Source of the DNA: Pseudomonas aylmerensis | GTDB lineage: Bacteria; Pseudomonadota; Gammaproteobacteria; Pseudomonadales; Pseudomonadaceae | Direction: 5' to 3' | Length of the DNA: 64,000 nt | Assembly (NCBI RefSeq): GCF_001702265.1 | Contig: NZ_MAUE01000015.1 | Span: 1-64,000 of the forward strand | Notes under the pieces: generated by a model | Seen by the model: the letters and a program-made list of their open reading frames with translations, nothing else | The model's database searches: none | Told to the model about the DNA's origin: nothing | Part shown: one piece after another, positions 10,478 through 18,783 of the stretch | How the letters are laid out: each line of letters opens with the position of its first letter | Position numbering within the stretch: the first letter of the stretch is position 1 | Program-made: the position numbers and the translations under genes

Positions 10478-10757
10478 TGGGTAACGGCGGCTATGGGTTC
10501 CGCCCTTACGGCGGCTCACTTTTGAAAAGCGCAAAAGTAAGCAAAACGCTCTTGCCCCACCACTCGGCCCCTCGCCTAGGCTCGGTGTGCCCGAAAACAG
10601 GCAGCCCGAAGCGGGCCGCCGCGACGGGGCGTCCCTGCCCCGTCGCGGCTAAACCGGCGTCCTGCCGGTTTACCCGCTCCGTACTACCTGTTTTCGGCCA
10701 GCGTGGTTAATGGGGCGCCTGAGGATCAAGATCAAAAACCAGATCAAAAACCAGATC
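10478..10757 (+). repeat. Long structured intergenic repeat, copy B
   Basis: This is the inverted partner of 1290-1557. The flanking blocks are nearly identical, while the central arms differ: outer arms 10592-10615 and 10673-10696 pair with each other over about 19 of 24 positions, enclosing GCCGCGACGGGGC/GCCCCGTCGCGGC and AAACCGGC/GCCGGTTT hairpins. The right border continues into direct AGATCAAAA repeats. The 84-codon open frame is a by-product of the repeat. Confidence 0.85.
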
Positions 10758-10777
10758 AAAAGCTGATTGGCTTTTCT

Positions 10778-10862
10778 GTGGGAGCTGGCTTGCCTGCGAT
10801 GCGCACACCTCGGTAAATCAGGCATACCCAGGTGACACCATCGCAGGCAAGCCAGCGCCAAC
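10778..10862. repeat. REPIN-like element (two inverted REP sequences)
   Basis: GTGGGAGCTGGCTTGCCTGC at the left pairs with its near-complement ending at 10862, around a central loop. The left REP is identical to those at 26625 and 26808. It lies 21 bases beyond the gspD stop, where it could act as a transcript-stabilising hairpin. Confidence 0.8.
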
Positions 10863-10883
10863 ATGTTGACCACACCGGTCGGT

Positions 10884-13007
10884 TCAAGGCCGCAGCAGCT
10901 GCATCTGCTGCCGATAATCATCTGTCACCTGCCGCGCCTGGCCATTGCTGGTGATCACCTTGGGCGTGATCAACACTATCAACTCGGTGCGATCCTTGGA
11001 CTTGCTGGTATTGCCGAACAACCACCGCAACCCGGGGATTTTCCCCAGGTACGGCACCGCGCTGACGCTCTCGGCGTTGTCCTGCTTGATCAACCCACCG
11101 AGCAATACCGTCTGCCCGCTCTGCACCGCGACCTGGGTCGACACCGAGCGCGTGGAGATGCGCGGGTTCACCGGCGTGTCGCTGTTGGAACCCGGGTTCT
11201 CGGCGTCGCTGACCTGCTGTTGAATATCCATATACACCAGGCCACCCGGATTGATGCGCGGCACCACATCCAGGATCACCCCGGTCTGTACATATTCGAC
11301 GCTGCTCAAGGTGGTGTCCGCATCGCCGGTGTTCACCGTGGTCTGGCTGATGGGAATGTTGTCGCCGACCTGGATCTGCGCCGGCTGGTTGTTCATTACC
11401 ACCAGCGACGGCGCCGAGAGCACCTGGGTGCGGCCGTTGGTTTCCAGGGCGTGCAGGGCCACTTGCAGGTTGGAACTGACGAAGGAGTAGAACAGCGAAT
11501 CCGTCGCGCCCAGCCCTGCCCCGCCGCCGCCCAAGGCGCCTTGGCTGCCCGACGCATTCGCCACCGTGGTGCTGGCGGAATTGCCCGCCAGGCGCCCCAG
11601 GTACCACTGCACGCCGAGGTCCAGCTCGCCGGTGAGCTTGACCTCGAGGATGCGGGTCTCGATCTGCACTTGCAGCGGTGGGTTGTCGAGACGCTTGATC
11701 GCGGCTTCGATCTCTTTCCACTGTGCCGGGCGGGTGCGCACCAGCAGTTGGTTACTGCTTTGTTGTGCGGTGATGCGGGTGCCGGCCTCGAGGCTTTTAT
11801 CCGGCACGGCGGGTGGTGTTTCCTCGGTGGCTTCGGGCTCATCGGCAGGCGGTGGCGGAGTGTTCTGCAAGCCGCCGCCGCTGCTGTTTAGCGATGAGAG
11901 GGTGGTGGTGCGCAGACCCGGTGCGACTCTGGCCGGGGTGTCGTCCTTGATCGCGCCATTGCCGTAGATCTGCCGCAGGTATTTGGCCAGGTCGGAGGCT
12001 TTCATGTTGCGCACATCGTAGACGTACATCTGCGGCTCGTTGCCGCCGCCTTCATCGATGGTGCGGATCCAGTCGCCCACTTCGCTGAGGTACTGCGGCT
12101 GTGAAGAGATCGCCACCACCGAATTGGTGCGCTCGATCGGCAAAAACCGCAGCATGCCGGCCAGGGGCATGCCGCTGTCCGGGCCGAACAGGCTCTGCAG
12201 CTCGGGCATCAGCTCGGCCACCGAGGCGCGCTGCAGGCCGAATACGCCCACCGACATGCCCTTGAGCCAGTCCACGTCGAAGGTGTCGATGGTGTCCTGG
12301 TAATTGGCCAGTTCATCCGGGGTGCCCGCCAGGCTCAGCACGTTGCGCGCCGGATCCACCAGCAAGAATGCGTTCTCCCGGGCGAACGGTTTGAGCAGTT
12401 TCTGCATCTCGGTCGCCGAGATATACCGCAACGCAAACAGCCGCGCCGACAAGCCGCTGGACGGCTTGGCCACCGGCATTTGCGGCACCAGCTTGCCCGC
12501 CACGGCCTGGTTGGCCGGCAGGATCACGTAGCGCTGGCCCTGGCGGATCATGGCGTTGTCGGTCCACGACAGCAGGGTTTCGAGGATCGACAGCGCCTGC
12601 TGTTTGTCCACCGGCTTGGAGGTGGAAAAGCTGACATTGCCCTTCACGCCCTGCGCGATGCTGTAATTCTCATGCAACAGGTCGCCCATCACGCTGTTGA
12701 TCACCGCTTCGATGGGCTGGTCCTGGAAGTTGAACACGATATCGCCGCTGCCCTCCTCCTTCCCCTGCGCCGTGGCGGCGGGCTGGCGCACGAACTGCTG
12801 GTTGCCGCGAATCAGTTGGCGCTGCGGCGGCGCAGGGATGGTCGCCTGCGGGTTTTCGGCCACGGGCGGTGCGCTGGGCGGACGTTGCGAACCGGTGCCT
12901 TGCATGGCTTCGTGGAGCAGATCGTCGTCCGGCTCGAGACGATCGGGAAAGGCGCCACAGCCACCCAGGGCAATGGCGGTGGCCAGGCAAAACGTTGAGG
13001 TGCGCAT
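10884..13007 (-). CDS. gspD: Type II secretion secretin, lipoprotein type
   Basis: This 707-aa protein is expected to form the outer-membrane channel. The signal peptide ends in a lipobox (ALGGC), so the mature protein is a lipoprotein, as in the self-piloting HxcQ secretin. An N0 domain (FNFQDQPIEAVINSVMGDLL) is followed by N1-N3 ring domains with a serine/glycine/proline-rich insert and the secretin core (VPRINPGGLVYMDIQQQ). The ATG at 13007 lies five bases beyond the stop of the preceding gene with no good Shine-Dalgarno, which suggests coupling. No pilotin gene is nearby, consistent with the lipobox. Confidence 0.92.
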   Translation of the reverse strand: MRTSTFCLATAIALGGCGAFPDRLEPDDDLLHEAMQGTGSQRPPSAPPVAENPQATIPAPPQRQLIRGNQQFVRQPAATAQGKEEGSGDIVFNFQDQPIEAVINSVMGDLLHENYSIAQGVKGNVSFSTSKPVDKQQALSILETLLSWTDNAMIRQGQRYVILPANQAVAGKLVPQMPVAKPSSGLSARLFALRYISATEMQKLLKPFARENAFLLVDPARNVLSLAGTPDELANYQDTIDTFDVDWLKGMSVGVFGLQRASVAELMPELQSLFGPDSGMPLAGMLRFLPIERTNSVVAISSQPQYLSEVGDWIRTIDEGGGNEPQMYVYDVRNMKASDLAKYLRQIYGNGAIKDDTPARVAPGLRTTTLSSLNSSGGGLQNTPPPPADEPEATEETPPAVPDKSLEAGTRITAQQSSNQLLVRTRPAQWKEIEAAIKRLDNPPLQVQIETRILEVKLTGELDLGVQWYLGRLAGNSASTTVANASGSQGALGGGGAGLGATDSLFYSFVSSNLQVALHALETNGRTQVLSAPSLVVMNNQPAQIQVGDNIPISQTTVNTGDADTTLSSVEYVQTGVILDVVPRINPGGLVYMDIQQQVSDAENPGSNSDTPVNPRISTRSVSTQVAVQSGQTVLLGGLIKQDNAESVSAVPYLGKIPGLRWLFGNTSKSKDRTELIVLITPKVITSNGQARQVTDDYRQQMQLLRP

Positions 13008-13012
13008 ATCGA

Positions 13013-13531
13013 TCAAGGGAGGGGCTCGCGGGGAAGAGAAGTCGGTGGGCGGGAGGACGGCGGCGGCAAGCGCCTGGCGTAGAGGCTCAAGGTTTGCGTG
13101 CGGCCGTCCAGCACAAAACGCGCGTATTGCGGGGTCAGGTGTTCCAGGCGCCAGCCGTTGGGCAGGGTCTGCCCCAGGCGCACGGTCAACGCGCGGCCAT
13201 CGGCCTGCTTGAGCATCGCCATTTGCAGGTTGCCGGTGATCATGATCCCGCTGAGGGTCAGGTTGGCCAGGCTCGACACCTGGGCCTTGCCGACCACGCG
13301 ATCGGGGCTGCGATCGGGGCTGAACAGCGGAGCCTGCCAGGTGGCGGCGAGGCTTTCCAACGGCACGCTGGGCGCCACCTGCACCCTGGCCGAAGGATGG
13401 GCACGCGCGGCGGGCTCGGGCAGCCACTGCGGCTCATCGCCGATGCTGCTGAGGATCACCGCCATCAACACGCCCAAGGCGGCAGCCAGGACCAGCAGGC
13501 CCCATTCGAGGGGGCGCAAGGCACTGATCAT
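13013..13531 (-). CDS. Type II secretion inner-membrane protein, GspC-like (XpsN position)
   Basis: This 172-residue bitopic protein has an N-terminal transmembrane helix (WGLLVLAAALGVLMAVILSS) and a short periplasmic HR-like region (LTLSGIMITGNLQMAMLKQ). It probably links the inner-membrane platform to the secretin, the role of GspC in other systems. Its place between gspM and gspD is that of xpsN in Xanthomonas. It lacks a PDZ domain. It overlaps gspM by four bases (ATGA). C versus N naming is a matter of convention. Confidence 0.8.
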   Translation of the reverse strand: MISALRPLEWGLLVLAAALGVLMAVILSSIGDEPQWLPEPAARAHPSARVQVAPSVPLESLAATWQAPLFSPDRSPDRVVGKAQVSSLANLTLSGIMITGNLQMAMLKQADGRALTVRLGQTLPNGWRLEHLTPQYARFVLDGRTQTLSLYARRLPPPSSRPPTSLPREPLP

Positions 13532-14127
13532 CGCGCCCCCTGCGGTTGCAGGTAGCCGCGCACCAGCAGGTGCACCACCAGTTGGCCCGCGCCGCCACTG
13601 GCCGGGGCCTGCTGGGCACGGCGCACGCGCAGTGCATCGACGAACAGGAACGGCGGCTGGTATTCCAGCTCGTGCAGGATCGCCGTGAGCGGCTCGATAG
13701 CGCAGTTGAGGGTGAGGCTGACCTTGACCTGGCGATAGGGCTCGCCGTCGTCCTGCTCCGGGGTGATGGGCTGGCGCTGGGTCAGGCTGCAGCCGCCGCC
13801 GAGGTTGGCGTGGCTGTTGATCAGGTCGGCGAGGCGTTGCATCAGGTCGGCGGCGACCACGTCGGGGTCATCCCCCGGCAACAGGCTGGTGCTGCTGGCC
13901 GGGTCCTGCCTGGCCTGCTCCAGTTGCTGGCGCAGGGAATCGCCCTGGCGCAGCACGCCGGCGTAGCGTTGCTGCTGCTCGCGCAGTTGCTCGGCCTGTT
14001 CGCCCATGGCGCGCAGGGGGCCGGCGAACCAGCTGTCGATCAGCAGCCAATAGGCCGCGCCGACCACCATGGCCAATAACAGCAAGGCCGCGCCGCGACA
14101 TTCACGGGGTGTGAGGGGTCGGCGCAT
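13528..14127 (-). CDS. gspM: Type II secretion protein GspM
   Basis: This 199-residue platform protein has one N-terminal transmembrane helix (ALLLLAMVVGAAYWLLI), a coiled-coil region rich in Q/E/R (residues about 40-75) and a ferredoxin-like periplasmic domain at the C-terminus. AGGAGG lies upstream of the ATG at 14127, which overlaps the end of gspL. It partners GspL in stabilising the assembly platform. Confidence 0.85.
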   Translation of the reverse strand: MRRPLTPRECRGAALLLLAMVVGAAYWLLIDSWFAGPLRAMGEQAEQLREQQQRYAGVLRQGDSLRQQLEQARQDPASSTSLLPGDDPDVVAADLMQRLADLINSHANLGGGCSLTQRQPITPEQDDGEPYRQVKVSLTLNCAIEPLTAILHELEYQPPFLFVDALRVRRAQQAPASGGAGQLVVHLLVRGYLQPQGAR

Positions 14128-15094
14128 CGGCGGCCTCCTGGCGTAGATGCGCGCGCAAGGCAAACTGGTCCTTACCGGTGCGGGCATCGGGTTGAATCAC
14201 CCCTTCGAACTGGGCGTTTTCAAGGCTGTGGCAGCCCTTGATCCGGGTAATCAGGGCGCTGGCCTTGGCGCTTTGCCCGGCGAACGAAATCTCGCCGTCC
14301 TTCACATCCAGCTGGTCGAGCCAAGTGTCGGCGGGCAGGCAGGTGGTCAAGTCATTGAGCAGCGCAGCCAGGGGCGGTTGCGCCAGTTTGCGCCGGGTCA
14401 GGTACTGCGCCGCACCACGCGTGGCGAGCAGTTGCTGGCGCAGCGCATGCACATGCGCGACCTCGGCCTTTTGCTGCTGGACACTGGCGTGCATGGCGTC
14501 GAGCACGCGTTGGCGGTCGTTGAGCCACAGCAGCATCGCCGCGATCAGCAAGGCGCCGCACAGCCACGGCAGGCTGCGTTGCAAGCCCTTGCCCACCGGG
14601 CGTTGACGCGGTCGCAGCGGCGCTGGAAGCAGGTCGATGCCCAGGTTGGCCACATCCACCCGATGGGGATGCAGGCCGAACGCTGCGCAGTCGATGAGGA
14701 TCTGGTCCAGGCGCTCGCGCAGGATGGCGACCAATGTCACCTCAAGGTGGCTGGACGTGCGCCGCTCCTGGCGGGCGACGAAGTACAGCTGTTCGGCTTC
14801 GAACGGCGTGTAGCGATCCAGTTCATAGCCGACCACCGCGTTGAGGTTGCGCGCGGCTGCCAGCGGCAGTTGCACGGTTTGCAGCAACACCGCCTCGGGC
14901 GCGAGCATCAGCACCTGGCGCGTGCTATCCACGGCAACCGGCGCCGTCAGCGGCCACGGGTGGATCTGCTCCGGCGGTTCGCGCAGCACCAGCCAACGCG
15001 GCAGGCAACCGCGCAGTTCCGCGAGCCACAGGCGCCAGCCTTGTTGCAGCAGGCTGCCACGCCAGTGCCGGGCGATGGGTTCGAGTCGATTCAT
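14102..15094 (-). CDS. gspL: Type II secretion protein GspL
   Basis: This 330-residue protein joins the ATPase to the inner-membrane platform. The N-terminal half is an actin-like cytoplasmic domain (VDSTRQVLMLAPEAVLL, ELDRYTPFEAEQLYF), followed by a transmembrane helix (PWLCGALLIAAMLLWL) and a periplasmic ferredoxin-like domain. It is shorter than the roughly 400 residues of Xcp/Pul GspL. The ATG at 15094 overlaps the gspK stop (ATGA); an ATG three codons earlier is possible. Confidence 0.86.
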   Translation of the reverse strand: MNRLEPIARHWRGSLLQQGWRLWLAELRGCLPRWLVLREPPEQIHPWPLTAPVAVDSTRQVLMLAPEAVLLQTVQLPLAAARNLNAVVGYELDRYTPFEAEQLYFVARQERRTSSHLEVTLVAILRERLDQILIDCAAFGLHPHRVDVANLGIDLLPAPLRPRQRPVGKGLQRSLPWLCGALLIAAMLLWLNDRQRVLDAMHASVQQQKAEVAHVHALRQQLLATRGAAQYLTRRKLAQPPLAALLNDLTTCLPADTWLDQLDVKDGEISFAGQSAKASALITRIKGCHSLENAQFEGVIQPDARTGKDQFALRAHLRQEAADAPTPHTP

Positions 15095-15792
15095 TCTTGC
15101 CAACGCAGCACCCGGTAGGGTTGTGCGCTGTCCTCCGATGGGCTCAATAAAACCGTGACTTGCAGCCGGGCCTGATAGCCGCCGGGGCGCTGGGCGCGGC
15201 TATCGACCACCAGCACTTCGCCCGGGTCGGCGCCCTCGGCGTCCGCGTGTGGCAGGTTGAGTGCCTGGCGCATCAAGGGACTGGCGAAGGCCGGGTCGGG
15301 GCGATCGAGGTCGCTCCACAAGGTGATCTCGGGCAGCAGTTGGCTGTACAGCGCCTGGGTCATGCCGGGCAACTGGCGCACTTCTTCCAGCACCCGAAAC
15401 GGCGCCAGGCCCTGGTTGCGTCGCGCCTCCAGCGCCTTGACCCACTGCCCGGCCTCGGCCGGACTGGCGCCGCAGGCCAGGGCCAGGTGCATGAGGTCCT
15501 GCGCCTCGGCGTTGATCAGGTAGAGCTTGCCGCGCTCGCTGCGCAGGTTCACCTGCACCTGCGCGTCATCAAAACTCAAGGTCCTGTCGCGGCCATCGGC
15601 GATCCAGTGTCGATCAGCCATGGCCATGGCGATGCCGGCTTCGGCGGCCAGTACGGTCTGGGTGTGCTGGCGCAGCCACAATGCCTGGCGGCTTTCCAGT
15701 TGCACCCAGCCGGCCAGGCCGCCGAGCAACACGGCGAGCAAGGCCAGCACCCACAGCACCAGCAGCAGCGCGGCACCGCGCTGGCGCCTCAT
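15091..15792 (-). CDS. gspK: Type II secretion minor pseudopilin GspK
   Basis: The 233-residue protein has a basic leader (MRRQRG) and a hydrophobic helix (AALLLVLWVLALLAVLLGGL), then a helical domain with the family's NAEAQDLMHLALACG region. It is expected to sit at the tip of the pseudopilus with GspI and GspJ. It is shorter than most GspK proteins (about 300). The start overlaps the gspJ stop as ATGA. Confidence 0.86.
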   Translation of the reverse strand: MRRQRGAALLLVLWVLALLAVLLGGLAGWVQLESRQALWLRQHTQTVLAAEAGIAMAMADRHWIADGRDRTLSFDDAQVQVNLRSERGKLYLINAEAQDLMHLALACGASPAEAGQWVKALEARRNQGLAPFRVLEEVRQLPGMTQALYSQLLPEITLWSDLDRPDPAFASPLMRQALNLPHADAEGADPGEVLVVDSRAQRPGGYQARLQVTVLLSPSEDSAQPYRVLRWQE

Positions 15793-16397
15793 TCCTCGAC
15801 GCTCCCGCTGGACAGGTTCAGGCGCAGGGCAATCACCTGGGTCACCCAGGGCACCGGTCCGTCGACATGCGCGGCGATACGCACCGCCGCCGGCAGGCGC
15901 CGGGGCCACGGCCAGGTGTCGATCCAACCAGTCGGTTGGCCCAGCGGGGATAGCCCGCGATAGCTCAATTGCAGCCTTTGCAGGTGGTCGAGCAGCACCT
16001 GCGGCTCATCACGCGCGACGGTGCTGGCCGATTCCAAGCGCGAAAACGCCACCTGCAATTGCTGCCCGGTCCTTTGCACCGTGAAGCGTTGAATGCCGCC
16101 GCCGAGTACACCGGGCAAGGTCGCCACAAACTGCAGGCGCTCGGGCGTGCCGACAAAAAAGCCATCGGCCTGGCTGTCGTCCTCGGTCACATCCAGGGGC
16201 AGCGCTTCGCTGATTGCCGTGCGCAAAAACTGCTGGGCGGCGCGCCTTTCATCCAGGCTGACCGTGTAGCGCTGGGCCTTGGCCACCGCGCGATTGGCGC
16301 CCAGCAATGCGCCGCCCACCAGCACCAGCAACACGCTGAGCAAACTCAGGACCACAAGGATTTCCAGCAAGGTGAAGCCCTGCTCGCGGCGCGTCAC
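15789..16397 (-). CDS. gspJ: Type II secretion minor pseudopilin GspJ
   Basis: This 202-residue pseudopilin starts at a GTG that overlaps the gspI stop (GTGA), giving the leader VTRREQG before FTLLEILVVLSLLSVLLVLV. Peptidase cleavage would follow the glycine. The C-terminal part is the beta-rich GspJ fold. Longer in-frame starts would overrun gspI and are not used here. Confidence 0.86.
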   Translation of the reverse strand: MTRREQGFTLLEILVVLSLLSVLLVLVGGALLGANRAVAKAQRYTVSLDERRAAQQFLRTAISEALPLDVTEDDSQADGFFVGTPERLQFVATLPGVLGGGIQRFTVQRTGQQLQVAFSRLESASTVARDEPQVLLDHLQRLQLSYRGLSPLGQPTGWIDTWPWPRRLPAAVRIAAHVDGPVPWVTQVIALRLNLSSGSVEE

Positions 16398-16726
16398 AGG
16401 CGTGCCTTCAGGGTGCTGAAGTGCGCCTGGTGCTGGCCTTCGCGCACGCTCAGGTCGAGGCGAAACAGCTGCGGCTGCTGGCGGGTACGGGTCAGTTGCC
16501 AGTGGATGCCATCCAGTTCGCCCTGGCTGCGCCCTTCGACCAGGCGCCCGGCCGCTTCCTGGTCCAGCACGGTGAGCGCCACGTGGGTGAGCCGATCGCT
16601 GCGGGCGACCTGTGCCAACGAGCGCGCGCTCTGGCCGAACGCGACCAGCAGCACCGTGCTGCACACCGCCATCAGCGTCAACGCTGCGAGCATTTCGAGC
16701 AGGGTGAACCCCGCCTGGCGTTTCAT
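16394..16726 (-). CDS. gspI: Type II secretion minor pseudopilin GspI
   Basis: This 110-residue pseudopilin has a leader MKRQAG followed by FTLLEMLAALTLMAVCSTVLL, with the E5 residue in place, and a short globular domain. It overlaps gspH by four bases. GspI starts assembly of the tip complex in known systems. Confidence 0.88.
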   Translation of the reverse strand: MKRQAGFTLLEMLAALTLMAVCSTVLLVAFGQSARSLAQVARSDRLTHVALTVLDQEAAGRLVEGRSQGELDGIHWQLTRTRQQPQLFRLDLSVREGQHQAHFSTLKARL

Positions 16727-17148
16727 GGCAGCACCCGGGACTGGACGCTGCCGGTCAGCCAGCCGACATCAATGCGCCAACGTCGACTGCCGTTGGCCAA
16801 CACCAGATGGCCGCCGGTGGAACTGCCATCGGGGTAAAACTCGATGGCCGATCCCGCCTGTTCAGCCGTGTGCAACCCGACCTGCAACTCAGGCGGCCAG
16901 TGTTGCAGCGCACGGCCCGGCGCCTGGAAAGTCCTGCCCGGCAAATCAAACGTCGTGCGCGCTACCTGGCCGTCGACAATCGCCCCGGCCCGCGTTGTGC
17001 GCAGCGCATCGACCAGTTGCCCGACCACCCGCCGCTCCTGCGCCGCCTGCAGCCCCTGGCGCACCCCCAGCCCCAGCAGCCCGGCAGCGACGCCCAGCAG
17101 CAGGATCACCACCAGCATCTCCAGCAGGGTAAAGCCGCGCTGGGCCAT
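16723..17148 (-). CDS. gspH: Type II secretion minor pseudopilin GspH
   Basis: The 141-residue protein has leader MAQRG and the type IV pilin N-terminus FTLLEMLVVILLLGVAAGLL, followed by a GspH-type beta-rich domain (TTRAGAIVDGQVARTTFDL). It is placed between the major pseudopilin gene and gspI. Confidence 0.88.
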   Translation of the reverse strand: MAQRGFTLLEMLVVILLLGVAAGLLGLGVRQGLQAAQERRVVGQLVDALRTTRAGAIVDGQVARTTFDLPGRTFQAPGRALQHWPPELQVGLHTAEQAGSAIEFYPDGSSTGGHLVLANGSRRWRIDVGWLTGSVQSRVLP

Positions 17149-17155
17149 CGCCGGG

Positions 17156-17566
17156 TTACTCCCAATTGCCCAGGTCGGCGCTGTAGCCGTCGCCGCCCGG
17201 TTGGCCGTCCTGGCCGTAGAAGATCAGGTCGAAAGCGCCGTGTTCACCGGGGAAGCGATAACCAAAGGCGTGGCCGAACGGGTCCTTGAGGTCCGACGGC
17301 TTGGCGTATGGCCCGGCCCAACTGGACGCGTTGCCGGGCTTGTCCACCAACTGCTGCAGGTTGTTGGGCGGCGAGCCGACATCCAGGGCGTAGCTGTCGA
17401 TTTTCATGCTCAGGCTCGCCAGCTGCGCCTTGCCCGCGCCGTATTTGCCCTTGTCCACATTGCCGCCGACCTGGCGTACCACAATGGTTGCAACGATGCC
17501 CAGCAGCACGATCACCGCGAGCATTTCCAGCAGGGTGAAACCGCGTTGGCGGCGTGAAGATTTCAT
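17156..17566 (-). CDS. gspG: Type II secretion major pseudopilin GspG
   Basis: This pseudopilin of 136 residues carries the leader MKSSRRQRG, FTLLEMLAVIVLLGIVATIVV and the conserved C-terminal stretch KDPFGHAFGYRFPGEHGAFD with GQDGQPGGDGYSADLGNW, the calcium-binding region of major pseudopilins. The ATG at 17566 has AGGAG upstream; the ATG at 17590 overlaps gspF and would add an odd leader. It forms the body of the pseudopilus. Confidence 0.93.
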   Translation of the reverse strand: MKSSRRQRGFTLLEMLAVIVLLGIVATIVVRQVGGNVDKGKYGAGKAQLASLSMKIDSYALDVGSPPNNLQQLVDKPGNASSWAGPYAKPSDLKDPFGHAFGYRFPGEHGAFDLIFYGQDGQPGGDGYSADLGNWE

Positions 17567-17586
17567 CGGTCTGGCTCCTTGAAGAT

Positions 17587-18783
17587 TCATATATTGCTGG
17601 TCAGGCTCATCAGCGGCAGCATGATCGCCAGCATGATCACCGCCACCAGCACGGCCATGACCACAGTCAGCGACGGCACCAGCGCGGCGAGCAGGCGGTC
17701 GATGCCGCGCTTGGCCTCGACGTCGAAAATGTCGGCCACCTTGAGCAGCATGCTGTCCAGTTCACCGGCCTGTTCGCCGACGTCAATCATTTGCAGGGCC
17801 AGCTCCGGCAGCAGCGCTTGGCTGCCGAACGCGCTGGCCAGGGTGCCGCCGCCTTTCACCGACTCCGCCGCCTCCGCCACCTGGGCCTGCAGCGCGCGAT
17901 TGCTGCAGACCTGGCGCGCGATCACCAGCGCTTGCAGCAGCGCCACGCCGTTGCTGAGCAAGGTGCCGAGGGTGCGCGCCAGACGCGCGGCTTCGACCCG
18001 CTGCAACAGCGGACCGATCACGCGCAGGCCGAGCAGGCGCCGGTCGTGGCGTTGCCGGCGCAGGGGATCGCGCAGGCGCGCGGCGAGTGTCCAGGCCATC
18101 ACGATCAATGCCGCCAACACCGCCAGGCCATAGCGACCGAGAAACTGGCCGAGCGCGAGAATCACCTCGGTGATCCATGGAATCGGCACGCCCAGGTCCT
18201 CGAAGATCGGCACGAATTGCGGCACCACGTACGCCAGCAGCAGCGCCAGGGAACCGAGCACGCCGACCACCAGGAACGCGGGATAGATCAGCGCATTGAT
18301 CACTTCGCCCCTTAATAACTGGCTGCGCTCCAGGTAATCGCTGAGCTGGCGCAAGGTGCTTTCCAGCGCGCCGCCAGCTTCACCGGCACGCACCATGCTC
18401 AGGTACAGCGGGGAAAAGTTGTCGCCCTCTTGCGCAAGCGCCGCGGATAACGTCTGGCCTGCCTTGACCTGCTCGCGGATGCGTTCGATCAACGCGCGCA
18501 CCGCGGGCGGGCCGGGCTGTTTGAGCAACAGGCCGAGGGCACGTTCCAGGGGCTGGCCGGCGCCCAACAGCGTGGCCAGTTGCTGGGTGAAACTCACCAG
18601 CGCTGCGCCCTTCAACGGCCCGCGCGTGTTGCGCAGCAGCCGGCTGCCCGCCGCTTCGATGTGCAGCAGCAACAAGCCGCGCTTGTGCAAGGCGGCGACG
18701 GCGGCAGCCTGGTCGGCGGCATCCAACGTGCCGCTCTGCGTGGCACCCTGGCTGTCCAGGGCGCGGAATTTGAACAGGCTCAC
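17587..18783 (-). CDS. gspF: Type II secretion platform protein GspF
   Basis: This 398-residue inner-membrane protein has two copies of the T2SSF domain and three transmembrane regions (about residues 165-200, 215-240 and 365-395, e.g. AFLVVGVLGSLALLLAYVVP). It overlaps the gspE stop by four bases. GspF is the polytopic core around which the pseudopilus is assembled. Confidence 0.93.
   Translation of the reverse strand: MSLFKFRALDSQGATQSGTLDAADQAAAVAALHKRGLLLLHIEAAGSRLLRNTRGPLKGAALVSFTQQLATLLGAGQPLERALGLLLKQPGPPAVRALIERIREQVKAGQTLSAALAQEGDNFSPLYLSMVRAGEAGGALESTLRQLSDYLERSQLLRGEVINALIYPAFLVVGVLGSLALLLAYVVPQFVPIFEDLGVPIPWITEVILALGQFLGRYGLAVLAALIVMAWTLAARLRDPLRRQRHDRRLLGLRVIGPLLQRVEAARLARTLGTLLSNGVALLQALVIARQVCSNRALQAQVAEAAESVKGGGTLASAFGSQALLPELALQMIDVGEQAGELDSMLLKVADIFDVEAKRGIDRLLAALVPSLTVVMAVLVAVIMLAIMLPLMSLTSNI

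Noticed and set aside
10456..10710. 84-codon plus-strand frame in repeat copy B
   Set aside because: Same reason as copy A; the frame is a by-product of the conserved border blocks.
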